Source: Voacanga thouarsii (Eukaryota > Streptophyta > Magnoliopsida > Gentianales > Apocynaceae). Taken from it: a stretch of 64,000 bases of DNA. Below the pieces are notes generated by a model. That model searched no databases, had not been told where the DNA came from, and saw only the letters and a program-made list of their open reading frames with translations. The position numbers were made by a program, and so were the translations under genes. Shown one piece after another: positions 24,040 through 35,649 of the stretch; position 1 is the first letter of the stretch; each line of letters starts with the position of its first letter. The DNA lies in NCBI GenBank assembly GCA_026120185.1, contig JANUWF010002051.1:620001-684000 (forward strand), written 5' to 3'.

Positions 24040-24528
24040 AAACAACAGTCACAAAATTGTCATATTTGCTTATCCAATGCGAAGGTTTGATTAAAAAATA
24101 ATTTTACGTGTGTAAGGTCAAATACAAGTAAAAAATAATTTAAAATACAAAAAAAAAAAAACTAATACGATGGCCACAGCCATCGTATTTGGTTAAGGCT
24201 TAATAGACCAAATGCTAACCAAAGCCGTCTTATTTGTTGATCAAATATGACGGCTGCTCTGGTCATAGCTGTCGTATTTGTTCATCAAATACAATGGCTA
24301 GAAGCCGTAGTATTTGCTCTGGCTGTAACCGTTATATTTGCTCAACAAATACGACGATTTGATTAACCTAATATGACGGTGTTTCGAACCGTGTCAATAA
24401 ACCTTCCAGCTGATAAAAAATGACCGTTTTGTACAACTGTCGTATTAGCCTAATATGACAATTTTGTAGCCGTTATCATCTAAAAGCGACAAAACCAGCC
24501 GTCGTATTTGATGCTTATTTTAGTAGTG
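24040..24528. repeat. CACTA-1 right subterminal repeat array
   Basis: Many copies of AATACGACGG and CCGTCGTATTT in both orientations up to the right terminus, counterpart of 8820-9125. Confidence 0.82.
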
Positions 24529-24531
24529 TTC

Positions 24532-27500
24532 CCTGTAATATCTTATTCTCTTTCCTAATATTCTCTCTCCTCTCTCCTCTTTCTCACACAGAAATCTCCC
24601 TCTTCATCATCTTCCTTCTCTTTCCTCCTATGGCAGGGACGAAGATCTAAAAGAATGAAGATCTAGAGTCAGAATATCAAGAAGAAGATGAAGAGTGTCA
24701 TGAAGAAGAGGAAGAGGAAAATGAAGACTCACATGAGGAAGAGGTAAGCATCAACATCTTATTTTAGCATTTTATATTTTAACTTCTTGAGAAGGGATGC
24801 ACGGTGGAGTTAGAAGAGGCCTTGAAAGTGTTACTAGAAACTTTCTTTTTCTATCACCATTTAATTCTTAAACTATTTTTGAGGGGTTTAGGTGGAAAGT
24901 TTTTCTGTGTTGCTTCACTGAGATGATGCTATTTTTGCTCATATGTGGGAATTTCAAACAGAGTTATTTTCTATATTCTATGTAGAATCTCTCTAATATG
25001 TAATGTTTTATGGAGCTTCATTGATTGTCAATCTAAAAGTTCTCATCTTGGTTGCTTGTCCAAAATTTTAATTGTGAAGGTTTTGTATCGTAGAGTCAAA
25101 ATTTAACTAGGTTAGCTTGATTTCTATTATTACCCCAGGCCATTGCAACATTATTCTAATCCATGTTGTAGTACATTCTGAAAAAAGAGACAAGAAGCTA
25201 GTGCTCTACGCAAAAGAAATGATGGACATAGTGGTAAAGTAGAAGTTTAGCACTATGTCACCCATTTCAATTTGAAAATATGCTTTCATATATTTCCTAT
25301 ATCACCCAATGTTATTGAACAAGTTAAACAATTTATAGGGCTTCAGAAATTGCATATCATCCCAAGAGATTGCTAAGAATTTTAGAATCAATGGTCATCG
25401 GGCAAAATTTCTTTTATTACATCGATGACTAAGTATTTTTGTGCTAGTTGTAACAAATTAAGACTTTTAGTTGATGAGAATTTCAAAGTATGCCTCTTTG
25501 GCCCACCAGAGGTAAATTATTGATGTAATGACTTAAGTTCATTATTTGAAGTTTATATCACAGTTTGTCTTTTATTTGCTTCAAAAGGAAGCATCTTTTC
25601 TATTCACTTTGTTAGTTTTGCAACATGAGGAATAAAGAGATAGCGGTTACCACATTTAACTATCCATTACAGGAGGCTTCTAGTTATTTGTCTATCTCAT
25701 CATTGAAGAACTAGATAGAGAAGAGGGAGAGAGAAAGAGATTTCATCGTGAGATAGATATGCACATTTACAGACATATAAACATCTAGAAAGAGCTTATT
25801 AGTTTCATGGCCCTCAAATGTGTACATAGGCTAGATTCTTTCACTAGGTCCAGTACATGCAAACTTTTATGATAGGTGGCAGTGGGTGTTGAATTTAGGC
25901 CTTTTGGATTCCCTGGTACATACTAAATTACCTCCTCATCTAATATTGAAGTTGTTAGAGAGAAGTGTACTATATTGTTAAACAACAGATGTTACTTGCT
26001 TGGTTTCTATGTAAGTATCACAAAGTAAATGTCTCTTATTCATGTTCCAAGAAGGAAAAGAAGAAGTTTTGGTCACTATACTGATGGGGCTTTGCTCATG
26101 AATGGTATTCTGTTGGAATATTTTCTTTTTTCTTTACTTATTGAGATAGGATTACTAGGCTTTCATTGTATTTTGACTTCGAATAAGATTCTAGAATTTA
26201 GAACTCAAGGTTCTTTTCCCAATCACCTACTAACGAAGTTCTCGTTTTCAGGTCAGTTTGAGGGATCTGTGTCATCTTGGTGTTGATGACGATGTGCTCA
26301 AGGAGATTATTAGGGCGATATTGCATACCTATTGCTTTCTTTTGGTGATGTTCTAAGCTACTATATTACTTACTTTTGCTTCAAGTAAAGAGGAAGAAAA
26401 CTACCCATGCTAAAATATTTTAACATACAAAGACGCCAAATAGACCTATGATACATATCGGAGCCTAAAAAGATCCCATTTATATAACCCTATATGTTGA
26501 TGGTGATTATCTTTAGTGTTTTCATCTAACATGTGTAATTATTCTGTTTAAAGTTGTTTTACCTACTATCAAAGGATGGTTCTATTTAACGGAATTAAAT
26601 TTTGTAGTGATCATGTATTTCTTAAAAAGAAAGGTTTCATTTGTCATCTTGCAAGCTAATTACCCTACTTTTCTAGAGTTGAGTATCAAATAATGGGTTT
26701 TGAAGCGAATCAGAGCATATTAATGAAATTTGCTTTTAAAAATGTCCAAGCATATGAAGCTAGTATGGCTATATATGTTATGAATATTCTTTTCATTGGT
26801 CAAATATGAAGCCAATTTGGGGAAATGACTATTGTCTTGTGGTCAACATGGCTATTTTTTTTTTTTTTTAAACCAAGTTTTCAATACTTGCGTTGTAAGG
26901 GACGCTTATTAGTTGCTTTGGTAAGCCAAGGCTTGAATTTAATTAGCCATTTATGTGTACAAGTGTCAATTCTTTTGTACTCCACCAATGGTTATCTTTA
27001 TTTTCTTTTATCATTACTTTTAATACAATAGGTCAATGATGTTTCCTCATGCAACGATGAGGCAATCTTGAACGAACATGGGAGGAAAATATAGGTAGGT
27101 TAAAATAGGAACTTCACGTGTTGTAACTGGGGAGGGGAGACTTGAAAGGCTACCAAAGAAAAGAGGAAACATCTAGAATTTTGAAGACTTTTAACAAATG
27201 AAAAACCCTTGTCGCAAAGAATAACAAGATAATCTAGAAACTCCTGCCAAAGTTACTAAAGAGGTCAAATTCACAAGAAAGACATCATAATTTTTAAGAG
27301 TACTATTCAATTCGGCATGGAAGATTCCATGCAAGTCATTGGGATTTTTACGAAATTCTTACTTTCAAGGACGTACACCTAAAACGAAATGTTAAAAACT
27401 TAACCAAAAAAGAAGCCAACTGAAGAATACTACGATATAGTCACTTTAAAATAGAAAATAGTGTATAGAGCTACAGAAATAATTGTCATTTTAAAAAAAT

Positions 27501-28079
27501 ATTACCATCACTCTCACAAGGCAGATGTATAACAACTGCATCGTTATCAGAATCTCTTAGTCCAAATATCAAAATATAAAATCCAAATGTTGGAACATAC
27601 AACTAAAATTTATTATTAATAATCTAGAATACTAAAAGCATTCATCATCGCTTATTTATTTCCAAACAACATCCATCATGGAGTATTTCTCTTATTTCCT
27701 TCCATTTATAAACCAAAATCAATATCCTCAGCACAAACTGTTCAAAGACAAAATTGACAAGCAATTATAAAAAGTCCAAAACTAGATGAGATACTGTAAG
27801 CATATCATTTCAAATCAACAGTCAAATAGACACACCAACCAAGCACCACACAAACATGAGACATAATATGAGAAATATAAAAGAAGAGTCAAATTAGAAA
27901 AAAAATATTTTCAAGAAGCAAATATTTAACTTACATATAAATTTAAATAAATTTCTAGTTCTAGAAAAAAGTCTTCACTTGGTCTTGGCATCATATTCAA
28001 ATCAACCACATTCATTGATCCTGTATCATCAAGTAAATTTGAGACTTAATTCATCTATGTTTATGTTACCGCCAAACAC
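24532..28079. other. Remnant of the giant LTR and unassigned sequence
   Basis: It continues the sequence broken by CACTA-1 at the duplicated TTC. A pyrimidine-rich leader with an ATG at 24629 precedes an acidic Glu-rich exon-like stretch (about 24660-24745) ending at a GTAAGC donor. Near 26250 a TTTTCAG acceptor precedes SLRDLCHLGVDDDVLKEI. Neither is recognised, and both may be transcribed LTR sequence. The rest is AT-rich with no clear gene. Confidence 0.4.
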
Positions 28080-29985
28080 ATTACTGTGCTAAGTTCTATG
28101 TCTTAGAGATGCTTCTAAAATCTCAAATTGTGAAGGATCTCGTCTAGTTGAACTTGATCCCTTTCTTTTCTTCCCATCAATGGCCTTCCTTTACCATGTT
28201 GTATATTTGGTTCAAAACTCAAACGGCGAACTTCATCAATAAGCCGAGAAATTTTCTCTCAAGCATCTTCTTTATCAGTAATAGGCCACTCCTAATACTT
28301 TTCTTGCAACTCTCCAAGCAATCCTTGCAATGCATAGTTTTCATTATTTGAGATGTTATTTATAAAAAGTGAAGACCTTGTATCAATGCACCATTGGTGA
28401 TGTATAGTTTCAAGAGGTTTTATCTTATTTTTCCAACCATACATCATATGTGCACAAGGTAATCCCACAGTTGCCACAAATTTACCATTGCATATTACTT
28501 GCATTGTGTGCTTGCTAGTCATTTCATATTGCTTAACTAACTTTTTCAAGGCAAAAAATGATACTCAAGTTGCAACTTCTCTAAAAAATAGATTATTACA
28601 TTGATGAAGAATTCGGAGCCTTTCTCTTTCCAACTGAGTTTTTATTTCTTGAACTTCATTTAAAATCAGAAGACTCATTTTTTCTTTGACTGTTCAAATA
28701 TCTCCAGTTGAAACTAATAGATACTTCTTGAGTTTTGAGTATGCTCCTTCAGCTCTTGATGAAGCACGATTTTCAAAATGTAGAAATTTTTCTGTCCATA
28801 CATAAAAAAAGTACTCTTTATATAGAAGCCAAGTCCTTTGGAGAAAATTCAAAACATTATTCTTTTCTGAATATCTCAATTCAATATCTTGTCAAGCATC
28901 CTTATAAACTTCTTCTGTTGGAGAATATACGACCTTATTCCAAGACAATACAAATTCATCCCAATCTTCTTTCTTTTCAAAATGAGACTTGCAATTAGAA
29001 ACTATATTTTTTTTCAATATGCCAAACACACAACAAATTTGCAATTGTAGGAAATATCACTTGAATAGCTTTCATGAATGCTAATTCTCTATCAGTGACA
29101 ATGACGAGAGGTTGATGCTCTGAACCAAGGATTTTACTAAATGCACTTAATGCCCATTCATAATCTTCAAGCCCTTCATTCCTAAAAAAAAAATAAAGTA
29201 CAAACAAAATGAGGTGTTGAAACTTGTAATTTTAATTATTTGAAGCAAAGGCATTTTATACCTGTTGGTTTTATAAGTGCAGTCAACAGACACAGTTGAA
29301 TAACTTCTACTCAATTTGATGGATGTAGGATGAGCAAAGAATATGTGAGATAAATGGCCCTTTTCATTTTGCTTGACATCAAATGTAAATCTAGCCTTAC
29401 CAAGTTCTTTAAATAAAATTTGAATCATAGACCGTCCATGGAGGCATTCTTTGGCAATTTTTTGTTTCATATTATATATGTTTCTTGCCACCACTTAAAG
29501 ACTTGGATTCCTTTGACGAAGAGATGAAAGAATTTGTTGAGGCACAACGCCAAATTTAGTCATTTTATCAATACTTGCAATATCTTCTTTGGATAAAACA
29601 CGAGCTGTAGGGTGTCCAGACAAATCTCCAAAAGCTTCATGATTATGCATGTTATTTTGAATTGCAATTTTCCAAAACCTATCTTCTTGTCTCTTGCCTT
29701 GAATTTTGAATGGACAATTGATAAGGCGAGTGCTTGTATTCCTCTGTCACTGTTCAATAGGAATTTTAAGCCTGTTATGATATTGGCCTCCTCGATCACA
29801 ACCAATTATAACATACTTGTCTTTTCTTGAATTTTTTATTGACAAAATATAGCCTTGATCAACATAAAATTTTTTTATACTATTTACAAGGTCATCTCAA
29901 CTTTCAAATCTAGTATCAAGTAGTTGAAGCTCGTTCCCATGATTAGCTAATCTTTGTTGATCATTCATATCTATAATTAACAAAA
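28080..29985 (-). pseudogene. FAR1-type MULE transposase relic 1
   Basis: In order on minus: the FAR1 DNA-binding domain ([11 protein letters not shown], then [12 protein letters not shown] at about 29770-29920), a linker (FKELGKARFTFDVKQNEKGH), and the MULE transposase core (VDCTYKTNRYKMPLL; VIVTDRELAFMKAI; LCVWHIEKK, about 28990-29300). Then comes a region with NRASSRAEGAY, the SWIM zinc finger (VICNGKFVATVGLPCAHMM, near 28450), and a basic tail resembling KKRKGSSSTRRDPSQFE (near 28130). FAR1-like proteins derive from Mutator-like transposases. Frameshifts and stops break the frame between blocks. It lies inside the giant LTR; its terminal inverted repeats were not located. Confidence 0.82.
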
Positions 29986-31744
29986 AGATATTTGTCAAAA
30001 TAATATGTACAATTAGTTGATTCTTATTGACTAAATAAAGGTATTAATGGTGCCACAAGAAGCAATAGCAACACAATGATAATGCTAAATATATACTACC
30101 ACAATCATCTGGAAACACAATCAACCCCCAATAGTGCATAAAGAACAATCAACTTATTCAAATTATATATACACCTATACTTTTGAGTTAAAAAAAGCCT
30201 TTAAGTAATTTTTCTGACACGAACAAAATTGTACTTCAATATGAAGTTCAATAGTTGATAGTCATGAAATGCTAACTTAAAGATTTACTTCAATGCCAAA
30301 TGACCAAAAAAAAGAAGAAAAAGAATGGCAGAAGAGATTTAAGATTCGCATAACTGGAATTGTGAACAAAATGGATAATTGACATAAATTAGTTCAATCT
30401 AGTTTAGTTGTTGTCAAAATAGATTATGAATGAGATTTCACATGCAATAATTAGTTTTCTCAATTTAAATAATGAGATCAACTAGGAAAATTTAGTACTG
30501 GAATTTTTGAAGCAACAAAATACATTTTGTGGAGATTAGAAGACATTTATAAGAGCAAAAAGCCGGACTTTTGATCTGAATTCTCTATTGAAGATTTGGA
30601 AAGGGCATGATAAGATTATATAATAATTTTTATTCAATGTGCAATTGCAAAAAGATAATTCTTTTGCTAATAATTATTGTTGTAAATATGAACAAAATGC
30701 ATACGGGCAATACACAAAATCCAGTGGCATAAAAAGCTATATAATTTGATAAAATAAATGTTAAATCTACTGAATTAGGTTGCCAAGTTTGTATAACATC
30801 AATTCTCAGCACCATCGAAACATTATGTTAAAATGAAAATATATTTATATATATTTATAAGAGATTTTCATCCAGCTAGTATCAAAGTGAAACTAATTGT
30901 GAAGTATTTGAAGCCAGGTTAAAGTGTTTATACTTTGCCTATTAAATATAACACAAAGTAAATAATTACCAGAAACCCAAAAAATAACAATTTAGTGAAT
31001 TAAAAATTGAAACACAAAAACTAGAATTTCTAGGGGAAAGTAAACTTCACCTTAAGAATGAATATGGAGATTTTCTCTGTGCAGTAAAAAAGTAAACCAT
31101 GCAGTGCACACTAGAACTGTGAGGATGATAGATGAAAAAATTGGAGGTGGGGAAAGATGAATATGAGAGAGAATGGGAGACAACAGATGACTAGAAGAAA
31201 AGTAGGGTGAGAAACTAGAGAAAAAAAATTAGGAGGAGGAAGTTTTTCGGGTGAGAGAGGAGAGAGGAGAGAGAGAGAGGAGAGAGGGAGAAAAGAGAAA
31301 AGAGAAAAGAGGAGGGGGGCCGTTAGGGAGAGAGAAGAAATAGGTAAGAGAGGAGAGAGAAGGGAGAAGAGAGAAGAAAATATTATGTAGCAACAGGAAT
31401 AGGAAAGAGAGAAGAGAGAGGAGAGATGAGTGAGATAAATTTAAAAAAGAAAGAAATTTGAATAATATTTGGAATTGACCAAATAAGGGTAAATTTGTCT
31501 ATAGAATGAAAATTACACTAGCTGGAGGGATATTACTCTGGCAATATCGCCAGCCTTCTTAGAACTACTTATGGACCCTTTTCTATTAAAAACTCTAGCC
31601 GACACTTTCCCTTTCAAATGAGTAGAATCTTTATTCAAATATTGGTATTATGAATTCATTCCAAAGCTGGATCATTTCATTCCTATTTGGTTGTACAAAA
31701 TTAAGGAAACCCTAGGCATAATATTTTTTTTCCTTTTAAAAAGC

Positions 31745-31745
<1 letters not shown>
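29986..31745. other. AT-rich spacer and purine-rich tract, no gene seen
   Basis: No coding signal. At 31140-31460 the plus strand is a purine-rich run of GAGAGAGGAG-type sequence. A GGCAATATCGCC palindrome lies near 31540. This may include the 5' flank of the FAR1-type element. Confidence 0.5.
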
Positions 31746-31775
<30 letters not shown>

Positions 31776-31823
31776 CATACATACATACATACATACATAC
31801 ATACATACATACATACATACATA
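31746..31823. repeat. (TACA)n microsatellite
   Basis: About nineteen uninterrupted tetranucleotide units. Confidence 0.97.
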
Positions 31824-32162
31824 ATTATATGCACAATTCCTATTTTTCTTTCCCTTGAACAAAGCCACCGAATTCTCCCTATTATTCCCTTCAAAATTAG
31901 TAGCAATTTTGTTGATAAAAATTTTATTCCCAAAATTGAAATTTTGTTCCCTTTACTATGGAGCCCGGAGTGAGGAACTCCTAGGAGGGTTAGATATTCT
32001 TCTTTCCTTTTATTACCCACTTAACTTTCCTTCTGCTTGCTATATTCGTGTTTACCTTATTCAGTAGTTGAGCTAACCGAGAGGGGGGAGAGAGATCAAG
32101 AATGGAAACCCCTTCAGTCAAGCAGCAAAATAATCCTTCTTCCTTCTTACACAACAGGAAAA

Positions 32163-32870
32163 ATCGCCATTTGCGACGGCCAAAAACCGTCGCAAAACCG
32201 TCGCTGACCGTTTTTGCGACGGTTTTGCGACGGTTTTGGCCGTCGCAAAAACGACGTCGCAATTTGCGACGGCCATGGGAAACCGTCGCAAATTGTGACG
32301 GTTTTGCGAGGGCAAAAAAATTCGTTGCTATTTACGACGGTTTTGCGAGGATTTTGCGACGAATATTTTTGGTCAAACTTCACCGGAGGAATAATTTTTG
32401 CGACGATTTTGCGACGAAAAAGTGACCCTCGCAAAACCGTCGCAAATTGCGACGGTTTTGCGAGGGCACAATTAACCCCAAGTTGTGACCCTCGCAAAAC
32501 CGTCGCAATTTGCGACGGTTTTGCGAGGGCCACCTTGTGCCCTCGCAAAACCCTCGCAAATTGCGACGGTTTTGCGAGGGCACAATTAACCCCAAGTGTG
32601 ACCCTCGCAAAACCCTCGCAAATTTGCGAGGGTTTTGCGAGGGCCACTCCTGTGCCCTCGCAAAACCCTCGCAAATTGCGACGGTTTTGCGAGGGCACAA
32701 TTAACCCCAAGTTGTGACCCTCGCAAAACCCTCGCAAATTGCGACGGTTTTGCGAGGGCACAATTAACCCCAAGTGTGACCCTCGCAAAACCGTCGCAAT
32801 TTGCGAGGGTTTTGCGAGGGCCACGACTTCAGCTCTCGCAAAACCCTCGCAAATTGCGAGGGTTTTGCAA
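32163..32870. repeat. CACTA-2 left subterminal palindrome array
   Basis: About seven units in which CCTCGCAAAACCGTCGCAA is followed by its inverse, TTGCGACGGTTTTGCGAGG, separated by spacers such as GCACAATTAACCCCAAG. Each unit can fold into a hairpin of about 40 bases. The long ORFs here on both strands are by-products of the repeats. Confidence 0.92.
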
Positions 32871-33119
32871 TAAATTTTTTTATTATTATATTTATTTTAA
32901 ATTATTACCCTATAAATCAACCCCGAAATATTATACAAATAAATATCAACGAGTATGTTCATAATCCAAAAAAATACTATAAAAAATTAAAAATAAACCC
33001 AAATAAATATAATTAAATATTAAAATATAATATAAAATACATAATAAGTATCTAAAAAAGTAAAATAATTCACAAAAATAAGTAATAGTGTATAAAGAGT
33101 ATAAAATAAATATAACAAG

Positions 33120-34793
33120 TCTATGTAAGCAATGAAGGAGCAGATGCAGAAGGAGGTGGAGGAGGGGAACGAGAGCCACTACGTGGGCCCGGTGCTCATC
33201 AGCTGGATCAAATCCATCGTCAACATTTGGATCTTCATCTTCGAGCATTAGCAGCCGCAATGCGCGCTTCTATCTCCTCTATGGATGGCATAGATGGTGC
33301 AGGAATACCCATTTTGTCCGACATAGCTGCCATCCAACCACCAAATGTGAGGCTAGCTGTTGCTTCATGAAGTCCCGGTACAAGTCTATTTGTCGATTGA
33401 ATCTCCGCTCAGCCTGTTGAACCCTTTGCTCTACTAGATGTCCAATATCAACACGTAGGAGAAGATGCATGCGATCCACTTTGAGACAGTCTAGTTCGAA
33501 CATGTGTCGCCTCTCGAGCCTAACCCAAAAACTCGTCCCCTTTTGAACCCGCCTTGTGCCTTTACAAACATGGCTTTTTCATCAAGAGGAATAACGAGTT
33601 CTACGAGTCACTAGACTCGGATCGAGGAGTGCTACGTATGAGATTTCGCACCTCATCCTAAAAAAAAAAAAAAGAATTGTCAATAGTAATTATCAAAATA
33701 AAATACATATTCCACACGGTATAAAGAATTTCAACATATTTAATCTATATAGTACCAATGTACGGCGAGATCGCTCAGCGACAAAGCCGACCCTTTTGTG
33801 GCCCGCTGCGAAAGACATGTAATGTCTCAAACATGTCCGTGTAGCTAAAAGAACTCCCCTCCTTGGCCCGCTACATTTATGTTAACACAATGTAATCATT
33901 ACAATCTTACATAAATTTGTAATAAAACAATTTAGATTAATAATTAATTAAGGCATGTAGGTGAATTACCAAACGGTCCTCGTGTTACGTGAACGAAATA
34001 GACCCTCCGGTATGGGTGCGGCTACTCCCACGATTCTTTTTGTTGGTGGATGAGAGCTTCGATACTTCTACGATCTCCGGTACTCGCAAATGTCATTCCA
34101 ATACTTGTGCCTCTATCCAATGAGGACATACCCAATCATCCCTCTTCCTCAACCTAGACATTATGTCCAGAAAATCGCGTCCGACACTTCTTTTCCCAAT
34201 TTGATCGAATTAGCGAAGCATACTCTTCCCTCCACCGAAAATATTTCTGCATGATCATGATTAAGATTTACGATTAACATATAACATAGTACTTAAACGA
34301 TAAAAAATACTCAAAAATTGCTTACCCCAAATTCTTGAAACCATAAGTCTCGCACGGTTATCGGGACGTGCGTGTATGTCGGATACGAACCGGTGAAGTA
34401 CTGCTTGTATTATATTTGAAATTTCTCGGACACATTTGTCCGAGCCAGCGAACCTATTTTTGGTGCAATGACAATGTACAATATAGTTATGTTAATCTCA
34501 AAAATAATAATAATAATTGAACTAATAATCAACATCTTACAAAGTATGAATATGTTACTTACCCGTTTCCCCGTGGAACAATCCAAGGTCGGGAGTCGTA
34601 ACTTGCAACCCAACGAGAATGCGAAGGCTGAAGCGGCGGATGATTGAAAAGCCGGGGATGGTACTCCCTCATCTCCAATAGAGCCATGTAATGAACGAGG
34701 CACTGAAAGCCTTTGTAGGCTGAGTAGGGGATGGAGTATAAGGCTCCCGACCCTCCGACTCCCCTCCCTCAATGATCCTTCATTAGAAGACAT
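33120..34793 (-). pseudogene. CACTA-2 TnpA-like gene (Ptta/En/Spm plant transposase type)
   Basis: It starts at the ATG at 34793 (MSSNEGSLREGS). Exon 1 ends at a GTAAGT donor near 34563. A second exon (about 34460-34323) has TYTHVPITVRDLWFQEFG, then GTAAGC. Further exon-like blocks read YFRWREEYASLIRSNWEKKC (about 34240-34190), SSYTDMFETLHVF (about 33850) and an Arg/Glu-rich coiled-coil-like tail (about 33500-33280). These are features of the Ptta/En/Spm protein that binds subterminal repeats. Stops and frame breaks occur in the middle exons, so it is probably not functional, though it is less decayed than the other elements here. Confidence 0.72.
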
Positions 34794-34984
34794 TGCTAAA
34801 GGAGATGAAAAAAGAAAAATAAGTAACCAATAAAGACGAAGCCCACTCCAAAAGAAGGATGTAAATAACCGTGAATAAAAATGATAAAAGAATAATAACA
34901 TTGAAACGTTATATCTATTCGCTAGTTTAAAGTAATACAATAATAATGCTTTGCTGATGATGGATATGTCAAAATAAACATTGT

Positions 34985-35240
34985 ACTTGTAAATTGAATT
35001 TTAAAAAAAATTTGACGAGTCTCCCCTATAATTGGGCATTTCCCAGGCACAAGGCCACCTCAAGATTTGACAACCAAAACAGTTGTTACAAACAACAAAG
35101 ACAGATCTTTTAAATATAGAAAAATTCAAAAGATAACTAGGGGTAATCACCCATTACCCAAGAGGAATGATCACCCATCACTCACGGGGAATGATCACCC
35201 ATCACTCACGGGGAATGATCACCCATCACTCACGGGGTTC
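34985..35240 (-). promoter_or_regulatory. Duplicated upstream module, TnpA copy
   Basis: About 200 bp upstream of the TnpA start (200-440 bases before its ATG), closely matching 39835-40036 upstream of TnpD. Shared landmarks are GACGAGTCTCCCCT, GGCACAAGGCCACCTC, AACAACAAAGACAGATC and TAACTAGGGGTAATCACCC. It could be a promoter, leader or intron module serving both genes, or a small repeat inserted twice. Confidence 0.55.
35160..35238. repeat. 24-bp tandem repeat
   Basis: Three near-identical copies of a unit containing GATCACCCATCACTCACGG. The TnpD-side copy of the module has two such units (AATCACCCATTAC). Confidence 0.9.
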
Positions 35241-35649
35241 CAATTAAAATGTTCGATATAGTTAAAATCAAGCTAAAAATTATAAATGCCTCTGTCCTTG
35301 TGAATTGTCTGTCAATACAGCAACAATACAATATATAAACTACCTTGTTGTTTACACCACAAAAGAATATAATAAGGAATAACAAAAATCCTCCAGAGTT
35401 GTACAAGTCTAAACGAAAGATTCTGCCAAAAAAAAAGAAGGAGATGAGATTCCCGACAATTAGACAAAATTGTGAAACAAAATTGTATGTGATGGAATTT
35501 AAAATAATAAAAGATTCAAGGCATGTAGATTCAAGTAACAAATAAATTGTAAGTTAAAATTTGACATGGGATAGTAATGATGCAATAGATTTCAGGATTC
35601 CCTCACCATTAACTATATTATTTGTAAATGAATTGAAATCGAGGCCTAT

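Larger units (their letters stand above)
8809..24528 (+). mobile_element. CACTA-1 (En/Spm) transposon, non-autonomous, TSD TTC
   Basis: The left end is CACTACAAAAAAATGAGG and the right end is the reverse of CACTACTAAAATAAGC. TTC is duplicated at 8806-8808 and 24529-24531, the 3-bp duplication of this superfamily. Both ends carry arrays of short direct and inverted motifs built on AATACGACGG and CCGTCG. About 9 kb of the span is later LTR insertions. No transposase is recognised. The remaining interior has a GC-rich leader shared with CACTA-2 and an antisense RKD gene fragment, so mobility would depend on an autonomous relative. Confidence 0.88.

Noticed and set aside
24629..24745. Host gene starting MAGTKI with an acidic exon
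   Set aside because: A stop follows six codons, and the acidic stretch lies in LTR-derived sequence; kept only as a note in the region entry.
31745..32020. 91-residue ORF ending in an MYVCMYVC repeat
   Set aside because: It is a translation of the (TACA)n microsatellite.
32147..32824. 225-residue minus-strand ORF and several overlapping ORFs of 60-170 residues on both strands
   Set aside because: They translate the palindromic CACTA-2 subterminal array; the repeated peptide words occur in all frames and both strands.
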